A stretch of DNA of 64,000 nucleotides from Aureococcus anophagefferens. Lineage: Eukaryota; Sar; Pelagophyceae; Pelagomonadales; Pelagomonadaceae. Numbering within the stretch: the stretch's first letter is position 1; each line of letters begins with the position of its first letter. Location: positions 28,501 through 92,500 of the forward strand of contig NW_008705571.1 of the NCBI RefSeq assembly GCF_000186865.1, in the 5' to 3' direction. The notes below the pieces were generated by a model, which saw nothing but the letters and a program-made list of their open reading frames with translations, did not search any database and was not told where the DNA came from. Below are positions 54,718 to 64,000 of the stretch, one piece after another. Both the position numbers and the translations under genes were made by a program.

Positions 54718-57700
54718 ACTGGCTCGAGAGGGGCCCCCGGTGGCGCGGCGCCTGGAGCAGCACGACGCCGCCGCCGCCCGCGCCGCCGCGGTTCGCGAAG
54801 AGGTCGGACCGCGAGCCGCGGAGCGCGTCCTCGACGATGGCGTCGACGTCGCGGAGCGCGGGGGGCTTCGCCGGCGGCGCGCGGCTCGGGGGCCGCCCCC
54901 GCGCGGCGAAGCGGCCGTCGTCGAGGCCGTGCTTCGCGGCGAGCGTCGCGGCCCAGTCGCGGTCCGCGGGCGGGAGGTGCCTCAGCGCCGTTGAGAGGAC
55001 GTCGCGCGTCGCCCGGAGCTCGTCCTCGAGGGCCGCCGCGCGCCGGTCGCTGTCGGACCGCTCCCGCGCGAGCTTGGCCACGGACTCGCGGTCGCGGTCC
55101 GCGGCGTCGCGCGACGCCCGGAGGTCCTCGACCGCCGCGTCCGCGCGCTCGTCCGCGAGGCGCGCGGCCGCGCGCGCCGTCGCGACGTCGGCGTCGCGCG
55201 CGGCCCGCCAGGCCTCGGCCTCGGCGCGCCGCGCCGCGGCCGCGTCCGCCTTCTCGACGGCCCAGGCCTCGGCGCTCGCGGCGAGGCGCCGCTCCGCGTC
55301 CGCCGCGCGCGCCCCGGTGGCGCGCGAGCTCCGCGTTCGCCTCGGAGAGCGCGTCGGCGACGGCGCGCGCGGCGTCCGCGGCGCGCGCGCGCTCCGCGGC
55401 GCCCGCGGCGTCCGCGGCGTCGCGGAGGCGCAGCGCGGCCGCGGCGGCGGCGCCCGCCGCGGCCTCGGCGTCCGCGGATCTGAGGAGCGCCGCGGCCGCC
55501 GCGCGGCGCTCGGCGCCCGCGGCCTCGGCCGCGCGCGCCGCCGCGCCGAAGTCGCGGACCGCGTGCGCCGCGAGGTCCCGCGCGTCGCGCGCCGCGGCCT
55601 CGGCCTGGGCGGCCCGCGCGTCGGACGCCTCCCGCGCGCGCAGCGCGTCGGCCCGCGCGAGCTCGCCGTCCTCGTGCGCCGCCTCGGCGTAGCGCGCCGC
55701 GTCCGCCGCGTCGCGCGCGGCCGCGTCCCGCGCCGCGAGCGCGTCGCGCTCGCGCGCCGCGGCGTCCGCGGCGTCGGCCCGCGCGGCGTCGCGCGCGGCC
55801 TCGGCCTCGGCCGCGCGCTGCGTCGCGAGGCTGACGTCGTCGAGCGCGGCCTCGCGGTCCGCGCGCGCCTCCGTCGCGTCGCGGAGCGCGCGGGCCGCCT
55901 CGGCCTCGGCCGCCAGGACGCGCGCCTGGGCCTCGTCGGCCTCGCGCCGCGTCGCGCGCTCCGCGTGCTCCGCGGCCTCGATGGCCTCCTCCGCCGCCGT
56001 CATCGACGACCGGTGCGATTCGAAGACCGCGTCGAGGTGCAGGTCCGTCTGCGCCTGCTCCTCGCGCGTGTCCCGCGCCGGCGCCGGCTCGCTCCGCGCC
56101 GTCGTCTGCGTCGCCTCGACGTCCGTCGCCGGCCGCGGCGGCAGGGCCAGCGCCGGCGGCGCGCCGGCGGCCCGGGCCGGCGGCGCGGCCGCGGCGACGG
56201 CGCGCGCGTCGCCCCAGGCCTCGTGGACGCGCCGGTTCTCGCGCTCCAGGGCCTCGACGACGGTCCGGTTCGCCTTGGCCTCGCGCTCCGCGGCGGCCTC
56301 GGTGATCTTCGCGACGCGCTCGTAGGACGCGACGAGCGTGCGGCTGTCGTCGAGCGCGCGCCGCGACTCGGCGAGCGCGCGCTCGAGGTCCTCGGCGCGC
56401 CGCGCGGCCGCGTCGCGGTCCGCGGCCAGGCGCACCAATCGCGCGGACTCGCCGTCCCGGGCCTTGCGCCGCGCGGCGTCGCGCTCCGCCGCGGTCTCGT
56501 CGAGCGTCGCCGCGAGGCTCCGCGCCTCGACGGCCGCGACGAGGCGGTCCGCGGCCGCGCGCGCGCCGTCGCGCGCCGCGGCGTCCGCGGCGGCCTCCCG
56601 CACGACGCGCGTCTCCACCGCGGCCACCGCGGCCCGCAGGCAGGCCTCGCAGGCCGACCGCCCGAGGGCCTCGCCGTAGAGCACGCGCCGCTCGACGGCG
56701 TCGACGAGGCCGCGCGCGGCCGCGCCGACCTCGGACGACAGGTGGAGCGCGGCCGCGCGCGCGAGCCGCAGGCGCGCGGCCGCCACGCGGGCCTCGGCGC
56801 GCCGGGCGACGTCGCGCGCCTCGACGCGCGCGACGAGCGCGTCGACGACGTTCTTGACGGCCTCCTGGCGCCGCACGACCTCGAGGCGGATCTCGTGGAC
56901 CTTCGTCGTGAGCCGCCGCTCCAGGTTCTCGCGGTTGCAGCGGTCCTTGAGCTGGACGACCTGCTCGCGGAAGACGCCGATCTCCTTGACGAGCTCGCGC
57001 TTCGGCCGGAACGTGCCCACGGACTCGAGGAACTCGAGCGCGAGGCGGTAGCGCGGGTTCGCCATGATGTCGTAGCTCGCGAGGCGCTTCTCCTCGACGA
57101 TGATCTCCCAGGTGCGCATGAGCACGTCGGACTTGAGCCCGCGGCGCGCGCTGTGGACGCGCTGGAGCTCCACGAGGCCCGGCGTCGCCGCGGCCGCGTC
57201 GAGGAGCCGCCAGCCCTCGAGGATCGCCTGCTTGCTGTGCTGCTCCGTCCACCGCTTCGCGCCGAAGAGCACGGACCGCGCGCCGTCGACGGGCGTCAGC
57301 TTCAGGCTCTCGGACGCGCGCCGCAGGGGCGACTTCCGCGGCTTGGGCGACCGGGCCGGCGGCGCCGCGGCCGCGGCCGCGGCCGCGCGCCGCCGCCGCA
57401 TGGACTCGCGGACCTTGTCCCGGAGCGAGTGCTGCCCCTCCGGCGCCGCCCCGTCGGGCGCGTTTGGCCCGCCGCCCGCCTCGTCGAGGGGCACGGTCTT
57501 GGCGTCGCGCGCGCCTAAACGCCGCATCGCGGCGACGACGCCGCTCACCGTCGACCGCCGCCGCTCGGCGGCGCGGTCGCCCGCGTCCGCGACGGCGACG
57601 AGCGAGTTGTGGACGACCTTGAGCCCGCCGTCGAGGCCGCTCAGCACGAGGCGCTCGAGCTTGCCGTGCGTCAGGTGGGACACGCCCTCGGGCGCGACGC

Positions 57701-60700
57701 ACCGGAACGGCTCCGTGAAGCCCGGCCGCGTCGTCAGCGCGGCCTTCGCCATGCAGCGCCGCGTGCGGCGCCAGGCCGCCGTGTTCGGGGGCGCGTCGCC
57801 CGGCGCGACGGCGGCGCCGAGCCGCGCGGGCACGACCTTGCCGCCGCCACCCCCGCGGCGGCACGCGCGCGCGGCACCGGCCGCGAGCCGCCGGCACGCG
57901 GCGACGGCCGTCGGCAGCACGGGCAGGAGCTCGAGGTTGTAGACCAGCACGACGCGCCGCAGGGCCGCGCGCACCACGAGGTAGGCGACGGCGACGAGGA
58001 GCGGCGCGACGGCCGTGTTCGCGAGGCGCCGGCTGCACGCGCGGCCGAAGAGCGCGCGCGTCACCAGCAGGAACGTCCGCGGCGCCGCGCGCGTCGCGAC
58101 GCCGCTCGACCGCAGGCTCCCCGCCCGCACGAGGTTCGAATTCGAGAGCATGAGCATGGCCATGACGAGGTGGGCCACGGACGCAAACGGTAAGACCTTC
58201 AGCAGCAGCTTCGGGAGCTTGTGGTCGTAGCTCGGCGGCTTCGCGTAGAGCCGCATCACGAGGTACCTGTGTGGAAATCAAATCTTCAACCCGACTTCAA
58301 TGTGCGCGTAATCGAACGATTTGGCCCAGACTCTTTCGCTGTGCTTCGAGAACTCGACGAGAGCAATCGATTCGTCTAAAAATCAGCAGAATCGACGTCG
58401 ATTTGATTGAGATAGAGAGTTCTGAAGTTTGGTGGGGACCCCCCAAACCGGTGGTTGATTTCCACACAGCCAGGTACCTGTCCGCGACGTAGGACGCCCA
58501 GAAGTAGGCCGCCGTCAGGGGCACGAGCACGGGCAGCCCGCTGCAGTAGACTAGAGCGCAGAGCACGTAGGTGAGCGCGAAGCTGTACCGGTACTCGATG
58601 TCGAAGCGCCGCGGCTGGAAGAGCTCGTTGAGCTGCGTCTGCGTCACGCAGCCGTCGCGCCAGCACCAGGCCACCAGGGGGTCCAGGAGCGACACGGTGC
58701 CGAAGCGGCTCAGCACGGAGACGACCATGTTCAGCGCCACGGACAGGACGACCGTGCGCCCCACGTTCTCGTACCACGATTTGGTGAAGCCGACGTACTC
58801 GCCGATGAAGACGTGCTCGCAGAAAAAGTCCGTCAGCCCCAGGTCGCCGCGCCACGTCGGCTCGCACTTCATGTTGAAGACGGGCACGAGGAACGCCGTG
58901 TTGAGGAAGATGAGGAAGAACGTCTTCCACGCCGTGTTCACGAGCTGCGTCGAGATCGAGTCGTGGCGCTCGACCTTGGCGAACGCCGCGAAGAGCACCT
59001 GGAAGAGCGAGTTCACCGCGACGACGACGAGCACGAGCGCGCGGTCGATCCACTTGATGCCCAGGTGCGTGGCCATGTGCTCCCGGCAGACGACGTGGAA
59101 CAGGCGCTTCGACCGGCCCAGGAACTTCCGCGCCGCGTGCGTCCACGCGTACCGCAGCATCAGCCGCTCGAAGTGGAGCAGGCGCTGCTCCTTGCAGCGG
59201 ACCTCGCGGTCGCAGTAGCACTCCACGAGATCGTTGCGCGAGTAGCGCGTCCGCCGCGCGTCGCGGTCGCTGCAGACCTCGCCGCCGTGCGCGGCGTCGC
59301 GCCACGCGGCGACGCCGCACGCGAGCGCGTCGCAGTCCGCGCGGTCGCGGCCCTGGGCGTCGCGGTCCTGGCAGGGCGAGTCGCAGAGCGTCAAATTCCG
59401 CGACCCCGGCGCCACGTAGGCCGCCGGCGCGGGCGCCGCCCAGAACCGCGACCGGTCGACCGTCGCGTTCGACCCGGGCACGGCCAACGCGCTCCGCGGC
59501 GCGACGCAGGACCCGCCGCGGCACGCGCGCCCCCGCGGCGCCGCGACGCCGTAGTCGACGTCCCGGTGCCCCAGGAAGTCCTCGCGGGGCCCGGGGCACT
59601 GGAAGCTCCGGTTCGTGTAGAGCCGGTCGACCTGCGCGCACGTCTCGTTGTCGTAGTAGCGGCCTAAATGCGCGGCGATGGCCTCGCGGCACGTCGACGT
59701 CTCGGGCCGGACGACCTCGGCCATGACGCGAATCTTGTAGCGCACGAGGCTCGACGTGCCCGCGAGCATGACCGCGGACAGGAAGAGCGTGCCCGCGCGC
59801 CGCAGGTTCTTGACGTAACTCGGCACGCCGAGGTTCTCCCAGAGCACGTCGTCGGGCGCGGCCGCGGGCCGGCACGACAGCGGCACGGCCCGCATGGACG
59901 CGGACCCCGGCGCGGCCTCGCCCTCGGCCTCGACGTCGTCGCCCGGCGACGGCGGCCGGCCCGGCGACGCGCCGCCGCGGCTCCGGAGGCTCCGGAGCGG
60001 GCCCTGGCGGTCCTGCTCGCGGCGCCGCGCCTTCTGGCGCGCGGCGAAGTGCGCGCGGCGGTGGAGCCGCAGGTTCAGGGGCTGGAAGGAGTGGCGCAGG
60101 AACGCGTAGCGGCTGTGCGCGTAGTCCTGCGCGCAGCGGAACGCGGACCACTCGTGCTCGAACGTCACGAACGCGCCCGTGACCTCGTCGATGCCCTTGC
60201 GGTCCACGGACCGGCTCAGCTCGCGCTGCGCCTCCTTCATCTTCTCGACGAGGACCTCGAGCTGGTTCAGCGCCTTGCGGCAGCGGTTCGTGTGCGGGTG
60301 GGGCCCGTGGACCTCGGACCAGCGGCGCACGGACGCGCGCGAGATCTGCACGCGGCTCCACAGATTCCGGATGGCCATGTACTGGCGGATGAGCTCGCCG
60401 TTGGACCGCACCAGACTCACGTCCGCGACCCACTTGCCCAGGTAGGTCACCTCCGCCGCGGGCGCCGACGCCGCGCCGTAGGAGCCGTCGCCGCTGTGCC
60501 GCTTCGGCCTCCGCCGCTCGCGGTCGCTCCGGTGGTCCTCCTCGCGCACGGGCCGCGGGTCCGGCACGCGCACGGTCCAGGCCATGGACGGCGAGATCTT
60601 CTCCGGGCCCCGGCGCCCGCCGCACGTGCGGCGGCCCTGGCGCGCGCGGCGCACCATCGCGCCGTGCTCCTCGGCGAGCGGCGGCACGGACACGGGCCGC

Positions 60701-62020
60701 CCGAGGCGCCGCGCGTAGGACGCGGAGTAGGTCGCGCAGCCCGCCAGCGCCGCGGCGCCGAACGCGGCGCCCAGCGCCGCGAGCCAGAGCTTGCCCCCCT
60801 CGTGGCGCAGCGGCGTGTCGAGCCAGACAGCGAGCGCGAGGCAGACAACGAAGACCGCCGACGACGTGAGCGCCGCGGAGAGCAGGCACGCGCCGCGCAC
60901 GTTCAGCCCGTAGATCGGGTAGGCGACCTGGGGCCGCCTTAAGTCGTAGCGCCGGTGGAAGTGGCGCAGCACCTCCTGCTCCTCCGTGTCGCCCGGGAGG
61001 CCCGTGACGAGGACGCTGTACTGGCTCGCCGTCGCGTGCTGCAGCTGGAGCTCCTGGAGGCGCTTGCTCATGCGCCCCCGGATGCGCCGCGTGAAGCCGT
61101 GGACGAGGCACGCCGTCAGGAGCTGCGTCGCGCAGATGACGGCCGCGTGGGCCTTGGGCGACGGCTTCAGGTTCACCGAGAGCCCGCCGACGGCGACCGC
61201 GACGTCCCGCATGCCCTCGGGGCAGCCGTCGCTCAGCGCCATGCGCAGGAGGATGTTCGCCACGCTCGCGGCGCACTCGCAGGCCTCGCTCTCGGCGCCG
61301 CCGGACCGGCAGGGCAGCAGCCGCGCGTGCCACGCGAGCGCCGGGAGGTGCACGAGCGTCAGCACGGAGAAGAGCATCGCGAGCTGCCGCGTCATGAAGA
61401 AGTAGAGCTCCATGCCCACGCCCATCTCGCCCATGCTCCGCAGGCTCGTCGCCTACCATCGGCGACGATGTTCCTCCGTTTCCCCGGTCAAAAAAGCTCT
61501 CGAAAGGTCGTCGCGGGACGCCGCTCGGCGCCAGGTGCTCGCCGCCGTCGCGCCACAGCGCCGCGCGCCGCGCGTCGTGCGCGGCCGCGAGGCTCGGCCG
61601 CTTCCACTTCTCCGCCTTCTGGTCGTCGCCGACGGCGTACATGGCCGTCTCCTGGAGCAGGTCCTCCATGCGCTCGAGGAGCTGGCCCTTGCGGCCGTTG
61701 GCCGACAGCCGCGGCGACGGCGTCGGCGGCGCGGCGCCGCCGCCGGCGAGGTGCTCCGCGGCGTCCTTGCCCAACTCGATGCGCTCGCCGAGCAGCGCGA
61801 GCATCTCCTCCTCCTCCAGACCCGCCACGAGCTCGCTCGCCGTGCGGCCCCGCGCGCCCAGCGCCTTGGACGGCGACCGCGGCGGCGGCGCGTCCGCGCG
61901 CGGCGTCTCCGCCTCGTCGCTCTCGTCGCCGCCGTCGCCGTCGTCGGACTTCCCGTCGTCGCCGGGGTCCTCGAGCCGCGGGCTCGACTGCACGGCGCGC
62001 GCCTTGTCCGTCCTCATCAT
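54716..62020 (-). CDS. giant OSCA/TMEM63-like membrane protein with coiled-coil tail
   Basis: Exons 62020-61520 (or to 61532), 61452-58478 and 58266-54716 give about 2340 residues. Exon 1 is acidic and disordered. Exon 2 has N-terminal helices (GVGMELYFFMTRQLAMLFSV), an RNA-recognition-like cytosolic loop (YSVLVTGLPGDTEEQEVLRH, TGAFVTFEHEWSAFRCAQDY) and a multi-helix pore region (LVVVAVNSLFQVLFAAFAKV, SGLPVLVPLTAAYFWASYVA). Exon 3 begins DRYLVMRLYAKPPSYDHKLP and then runs into about 700 residues of coiled coil. The order fits the DUF221/OSCA/TMEM63 mechanosensitive channel family. The last intron is an introner (58267-58477). A 1- or 2-base frame error lies at 55302-55314 in a GC run; downstream the other frame is clearly coding (KLARERSDSDRRAAALEDEL) and stops at 54716. 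Confidence 0.65.
58267..58469 (-). mobile_element. introner element, family A copy 4 (in OSCA-like gene)
   Basis: 203 bp, gene-sense. Perfect 15-bp inverted ends CTGTGTGGAAATCAA and TTGATTTCCACACAG. Target duplication cgaggtac (58259-58266) and ccaggtac (58470-58477), one mismatch. The gene-sense donor is GTACCTGG, the acceptor CACAG; the intron is 58267-58477. Splicing joins SYVAD to RYLVMRLYAKPPS. Confidence 0.93.
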
Positions 62021-62203
62021 CGTTCGAGAGATCAGTGCCGTTTAAGCGCGGCATCATGAAGTTGAGAAGCCGTCGTTGCATCCCTCAGATGCGGCATGGC
62101 GCCGGCCGCTAGTGCTTCCGGCGCCTTGTGAGACCCCTCTGAGCCTCCTGTCCTCCCGCGGTACCTCCCGCCCCCCCTACGTTTAGAGACGCATCAAGCA
62201 AGC

Positions 62204-63817
62204 ATGGACGGGGTCGATACAAACGATCTCCTCTTGGAACCGGATCGCGATGCGGAAGCGGCCGTGTCGGCGAAACGCCTACGCTACACATGGGCCCAGC
62301 TGCCCGCGCACACGCCGCGTCCGTCGCCGCGCTGCAGCCATAGCGCCACGGCGGTCCCCGGCGGCCTACTCATCTACGGCGGCGGCGTCGCGACGCCCGG
62401 CGGAAAGTTCACGCACTGCGGTGATGCCTGGTTGCTCGACGAAGAAACCGCGCGCTGGAGGGAGCTGGAGATGGACGATTCGTGCGCGCGCCGCGGCCAC
62501 ACGTCCGTCTACGACGCGCGGCGCGAACAGCTCGTCGTCTTCGGCGGCGTGGCCTCGTACGACGCGACCGTGGGCGGAGACGGCGACGACGTGTTCGTCG
62601 CCGACGCCTCGAAGCTCCGGATCTACGACGTCGGCGCTCATTCGCTCTCCCTCGACGCGACGCCGGCCTCCGGCGAGGCGCCCGGGCCGCGGCGCGCGCA
62701 CGTCGCGTACGCCGTGGACGACGCGATGGTGATCTACGGGGGCTACACGTGGCGGGTCGGGGGCGCGGACGGCGTGTCGCCCGACGACGTCTGCGCCGTG
62801 ATCCTCGAGCAGAGCACGCCCCACGTGCTCGACCTCGCGACGCGGACGTGGTCGCGGCTCGCGTCGGGCGCGCCGGACGCGAGCCGCGGCGTCCGGGGCC
62901 TGGCGTCGACCCCGGGCGCGCTCGGCGACATGCAGTGGCGCGCGTTCCGGGGCGTCGCGCTCGCCGCCTGCGCGGCGGCGCGCGGCGCGGCGTTCGTCGT
63001 CGGCGGCGTGTCCGCGGCGCTCGGCCTCGCGGGCGGCGTCCACGCGCTCCGCGTCGACCGCGGCGGCGGCGGCGGCTGGCGCGAGCGGTGGACGATGCTC
63101 GAGGGGGGCTTCGAGGGCACGGCCTGGACGCCGCGCTTCGGCTGCGGCGCGGCCTGCCTCGACGACCGCTTCGTCGTCGTCTTCGGCGGCACGGTCGCGG
63201 GCGAGCTCGACGGCGAGCTCGACGCGGGGCCGCGGAATCTGGACGACGTCCTCGTCTTCGACGCGGCGGCGACGGCGCTCCCGGACGCGCCGCCCGGCCG
63301 CCGCGCGCCGCCGGGCCGCGCCGCGTGGCTCGCGTGCGACCGGGGCTCGCTCGAGCGGCCCGCGGCGCGCAACTGCGCGTCGCTGACGGCGCTGGCGTCG
63401 GTCTCGGGCGAGCGGGTCGCCGTGCTCTTCGGCGGCGGCGTCTTCGGCGAGGCGTACTTCGACGACTGCTACGTGCTGCGGCTCCTCGACGCGCCGGAGG
63501 GCGCCGAGCGGCGGCCGGTCGCGAGCCTCGCGAGTTTGGCCGAGCGGCGTCTCGCGGAGCACCTCGACGCGTCGAACGTCGCGCACCTCTTGGCTTTTGC
63601 CCACGATCGGGGCTGCGCCGGCCTCAAGCGGTCCTGCCTCGAGTTCCTCCAGCGGAGCTACAACCCGCTCTTCCAGGACGCGGGCGGCGACTCGGAGCCG
63701 CTCCCGCTCCCGCGCGGCGACGCCGCCGCCCTCGAGGACGCGCTCCCGGGCTACGGCGCCGCGGCCGCGACGCCGTCCCTCGCTCGCGAGCTCCGCCGCG
63801 CGCTCGACGGGATCTAA
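62204..63817 (+). CDS. kelch-repeat beta-propeller protein
   Basis: 537 residues from ATG 62204. Five to six kelch blades are visible: CSHSATAVPGGLLIYGGGVA, RRGHTSVYDARREQLVVFGG, RRAHVAYAVDDAMVIYGGYT, GAAFVVGGVSAALGLAGG, FGCGAACLDDRFVVVFGG and SGERVAVLFGGGVFGEAYFD, each with the paired Gly and aromatic pattern. The C-terminal RRLAEHLDASNVAHLLAFAH with DRGCAGLKRSCLEFL looks like the BTB-proximal/BACK-type helices (stay-in-place after a BTB), but no BTB fold precedes it. The likely role is protein-protein adaptor. It is divergent from the OSCA-like gene (183 bp). Confidence 0.82.
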   Translation: MDGVDTNDLLLEPDRDAEAAVSAKRLRYTWAQLPAHTPRPSPRCSHSATAVPGGLLIYGGGVATPGGKFTHCGDAWLLDEETARWRELEMDDSCARRGHTSVYDARREQLVVFGGVASYDATVGGDGDDVFVADASKLRIYDVGAHSLSLDATPASGEAPGPRRAHVAYAVDDAMVIYGGYTWRVGGADGVSPDDVCAVILEQSTPHVLDLATRTWSRLASGAPDASRGVRGLASTPGALGDMQWRAFRGVALAACAAARGAAFVVGGVSAALGLAGGVHALRVDRGGGGGWRERWTMLEGGFEGTAWTPRFGCGAACLDDRFVVVFGGTVAGELDGELDAGPRNLDDVLVFDAAATALPDAPPGRRAPPGRAAWLACDRGSLERPAARNCASLTALASVSGERVAVLFGGGVFGEAYFDDCYVLRLLDAPEGAERRPVASLASLAERRLAEHLDASNVAHLLAFAHDRGCAGLKRSCLEFLQRSYNPLFQDAGGDSEPLPLPRGDAAALEDALPGYGAAAATPSLARELRRALDGI

Positions 63818-63867
63818 TGTATTTTTGAGTGGCGTCGCGGAGAACAGGCCGCATTCGCGGACGACGG

Positions 63868-63888
63868 GCGCGCGCGCGCGCGCGCGCG
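63868..63888. repeat. CG dinucleotide run
   Basis: About 21 bp of alternating C and G in the otherwise gene-free last 180 bp. Potential Z-DNA and a likely site of length variation. Confidence 0.8.
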
Positions 63889-64000
63889 GGTTTGTGCGTC
63901 GGTCGAGCAGAGGGAGTCCCGGCGGGGGCGGGGGGAGGCGCGGCGGACGGCGAGCGGCGTTTTACGGCGCGAGGAAACGGGCGTATTCGGGCGTCAAAGT

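Noticed and set aside
55302..55314. Programmed ribosomal frameshift in the OSCA-like gene
   Set aside because: No slippery heptamer or downstream pseudoknot is evident; a length error in a GC run is simpler.
1..64000. tRNA, rRNA or snRNA genes
   Set aside because: I scanned for T-loop-like GGTTCRA boxes and obvious structured RNA and found none convincing; a tRNAscan or Infernal run would be decisive.

Overview
The window reads as nuclear DNA of a very GC-rich, gene-dense photosynthetic stramenopile. The best fit is a pelagophyte close to Aureococcus anophagefferens. The reasons are: zeaxanthin epoxidase and violaxanthin de-epoxidase side by side; N-termini that combine a signal peptide with an ASAFAP-like plastid motif; spliceosomal genes with short introns; a selenoprotein with a eukaryotic SECIS element; and six copies of introner elements, the intron-making DNA transposons reported from Aureococcus and Micromonas (Huff, Zilberman and Roy, Nature 2016). 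The species call is inference.

Layout. About 37 protein genes fill nearly the whole window and mostly alternate in strand. Tail-to-tail neighbours are often separated by 4-45 bp, and head-to-head starts by about 140-290 bp. 0-7.4 kb: a partial Tudor/KOW-like protein, a SET-domain methyltransferase, the Sar1 GTPase and a disordered protein, with a 28-bp repeat in inverted orientation around the last three. 7.4-20 kb: RhoGEF, a serine-less alpha/beta-hydrolase, Orai-like channel 1, a 5'-3' exonuclease, a phosphatase-like protein, a selenoprotein with SECIS, NudC, a coiled-coil protein and a small secreted protein. 20-32 kb: SF3B4, a UBE2Q-like E2, nicotinamidase-like hydrolase, CPSF2, a glycosyltransferase, Orai-like channel 2, and an SH3b/FSH1-like protein. 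32-44 kb: an N-terminal Sec5 fragment, a class I-like myosin with two introners, TMEM117 with one introner, a FLASH-like mini protein, a plastid folate/biopterin transporter, and a BUB1-like kinase that ends in a Shugoshin C-box. 44-48 kb: ZEP, an 11-bp minisatellite, VDE. 48-64 kb: F-box/SPRY, ankyrin proteins, an importin-13/transportin-3-like karyopherin, a SelW-like Rdx protein ending in a CaaX box, a giant OSCA/TMEM63-like membrane protein with a coiled-coil tail (one introner), and a kelch protein.

How the parts relate. ZEP and VDE are the two opposing enzymes of the photoprotective xanthophyll cycle. SF3B4 (U2 snRNP), CPSF2 (3' processing) and the FLASH-like protein are RNA-processing genes in a genome whose introns here mostly start with GC rather than GT. 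The introners place an 8-bp target duplication whose first two bases (GT or GC) serve as donor, and they supply CAG as acceptor, so tolerance of GC donors widens the set of safe insertion sites. This is the most interesting system in the window. The selenoprotein and the BUB1-Shugoshin fusion follow.
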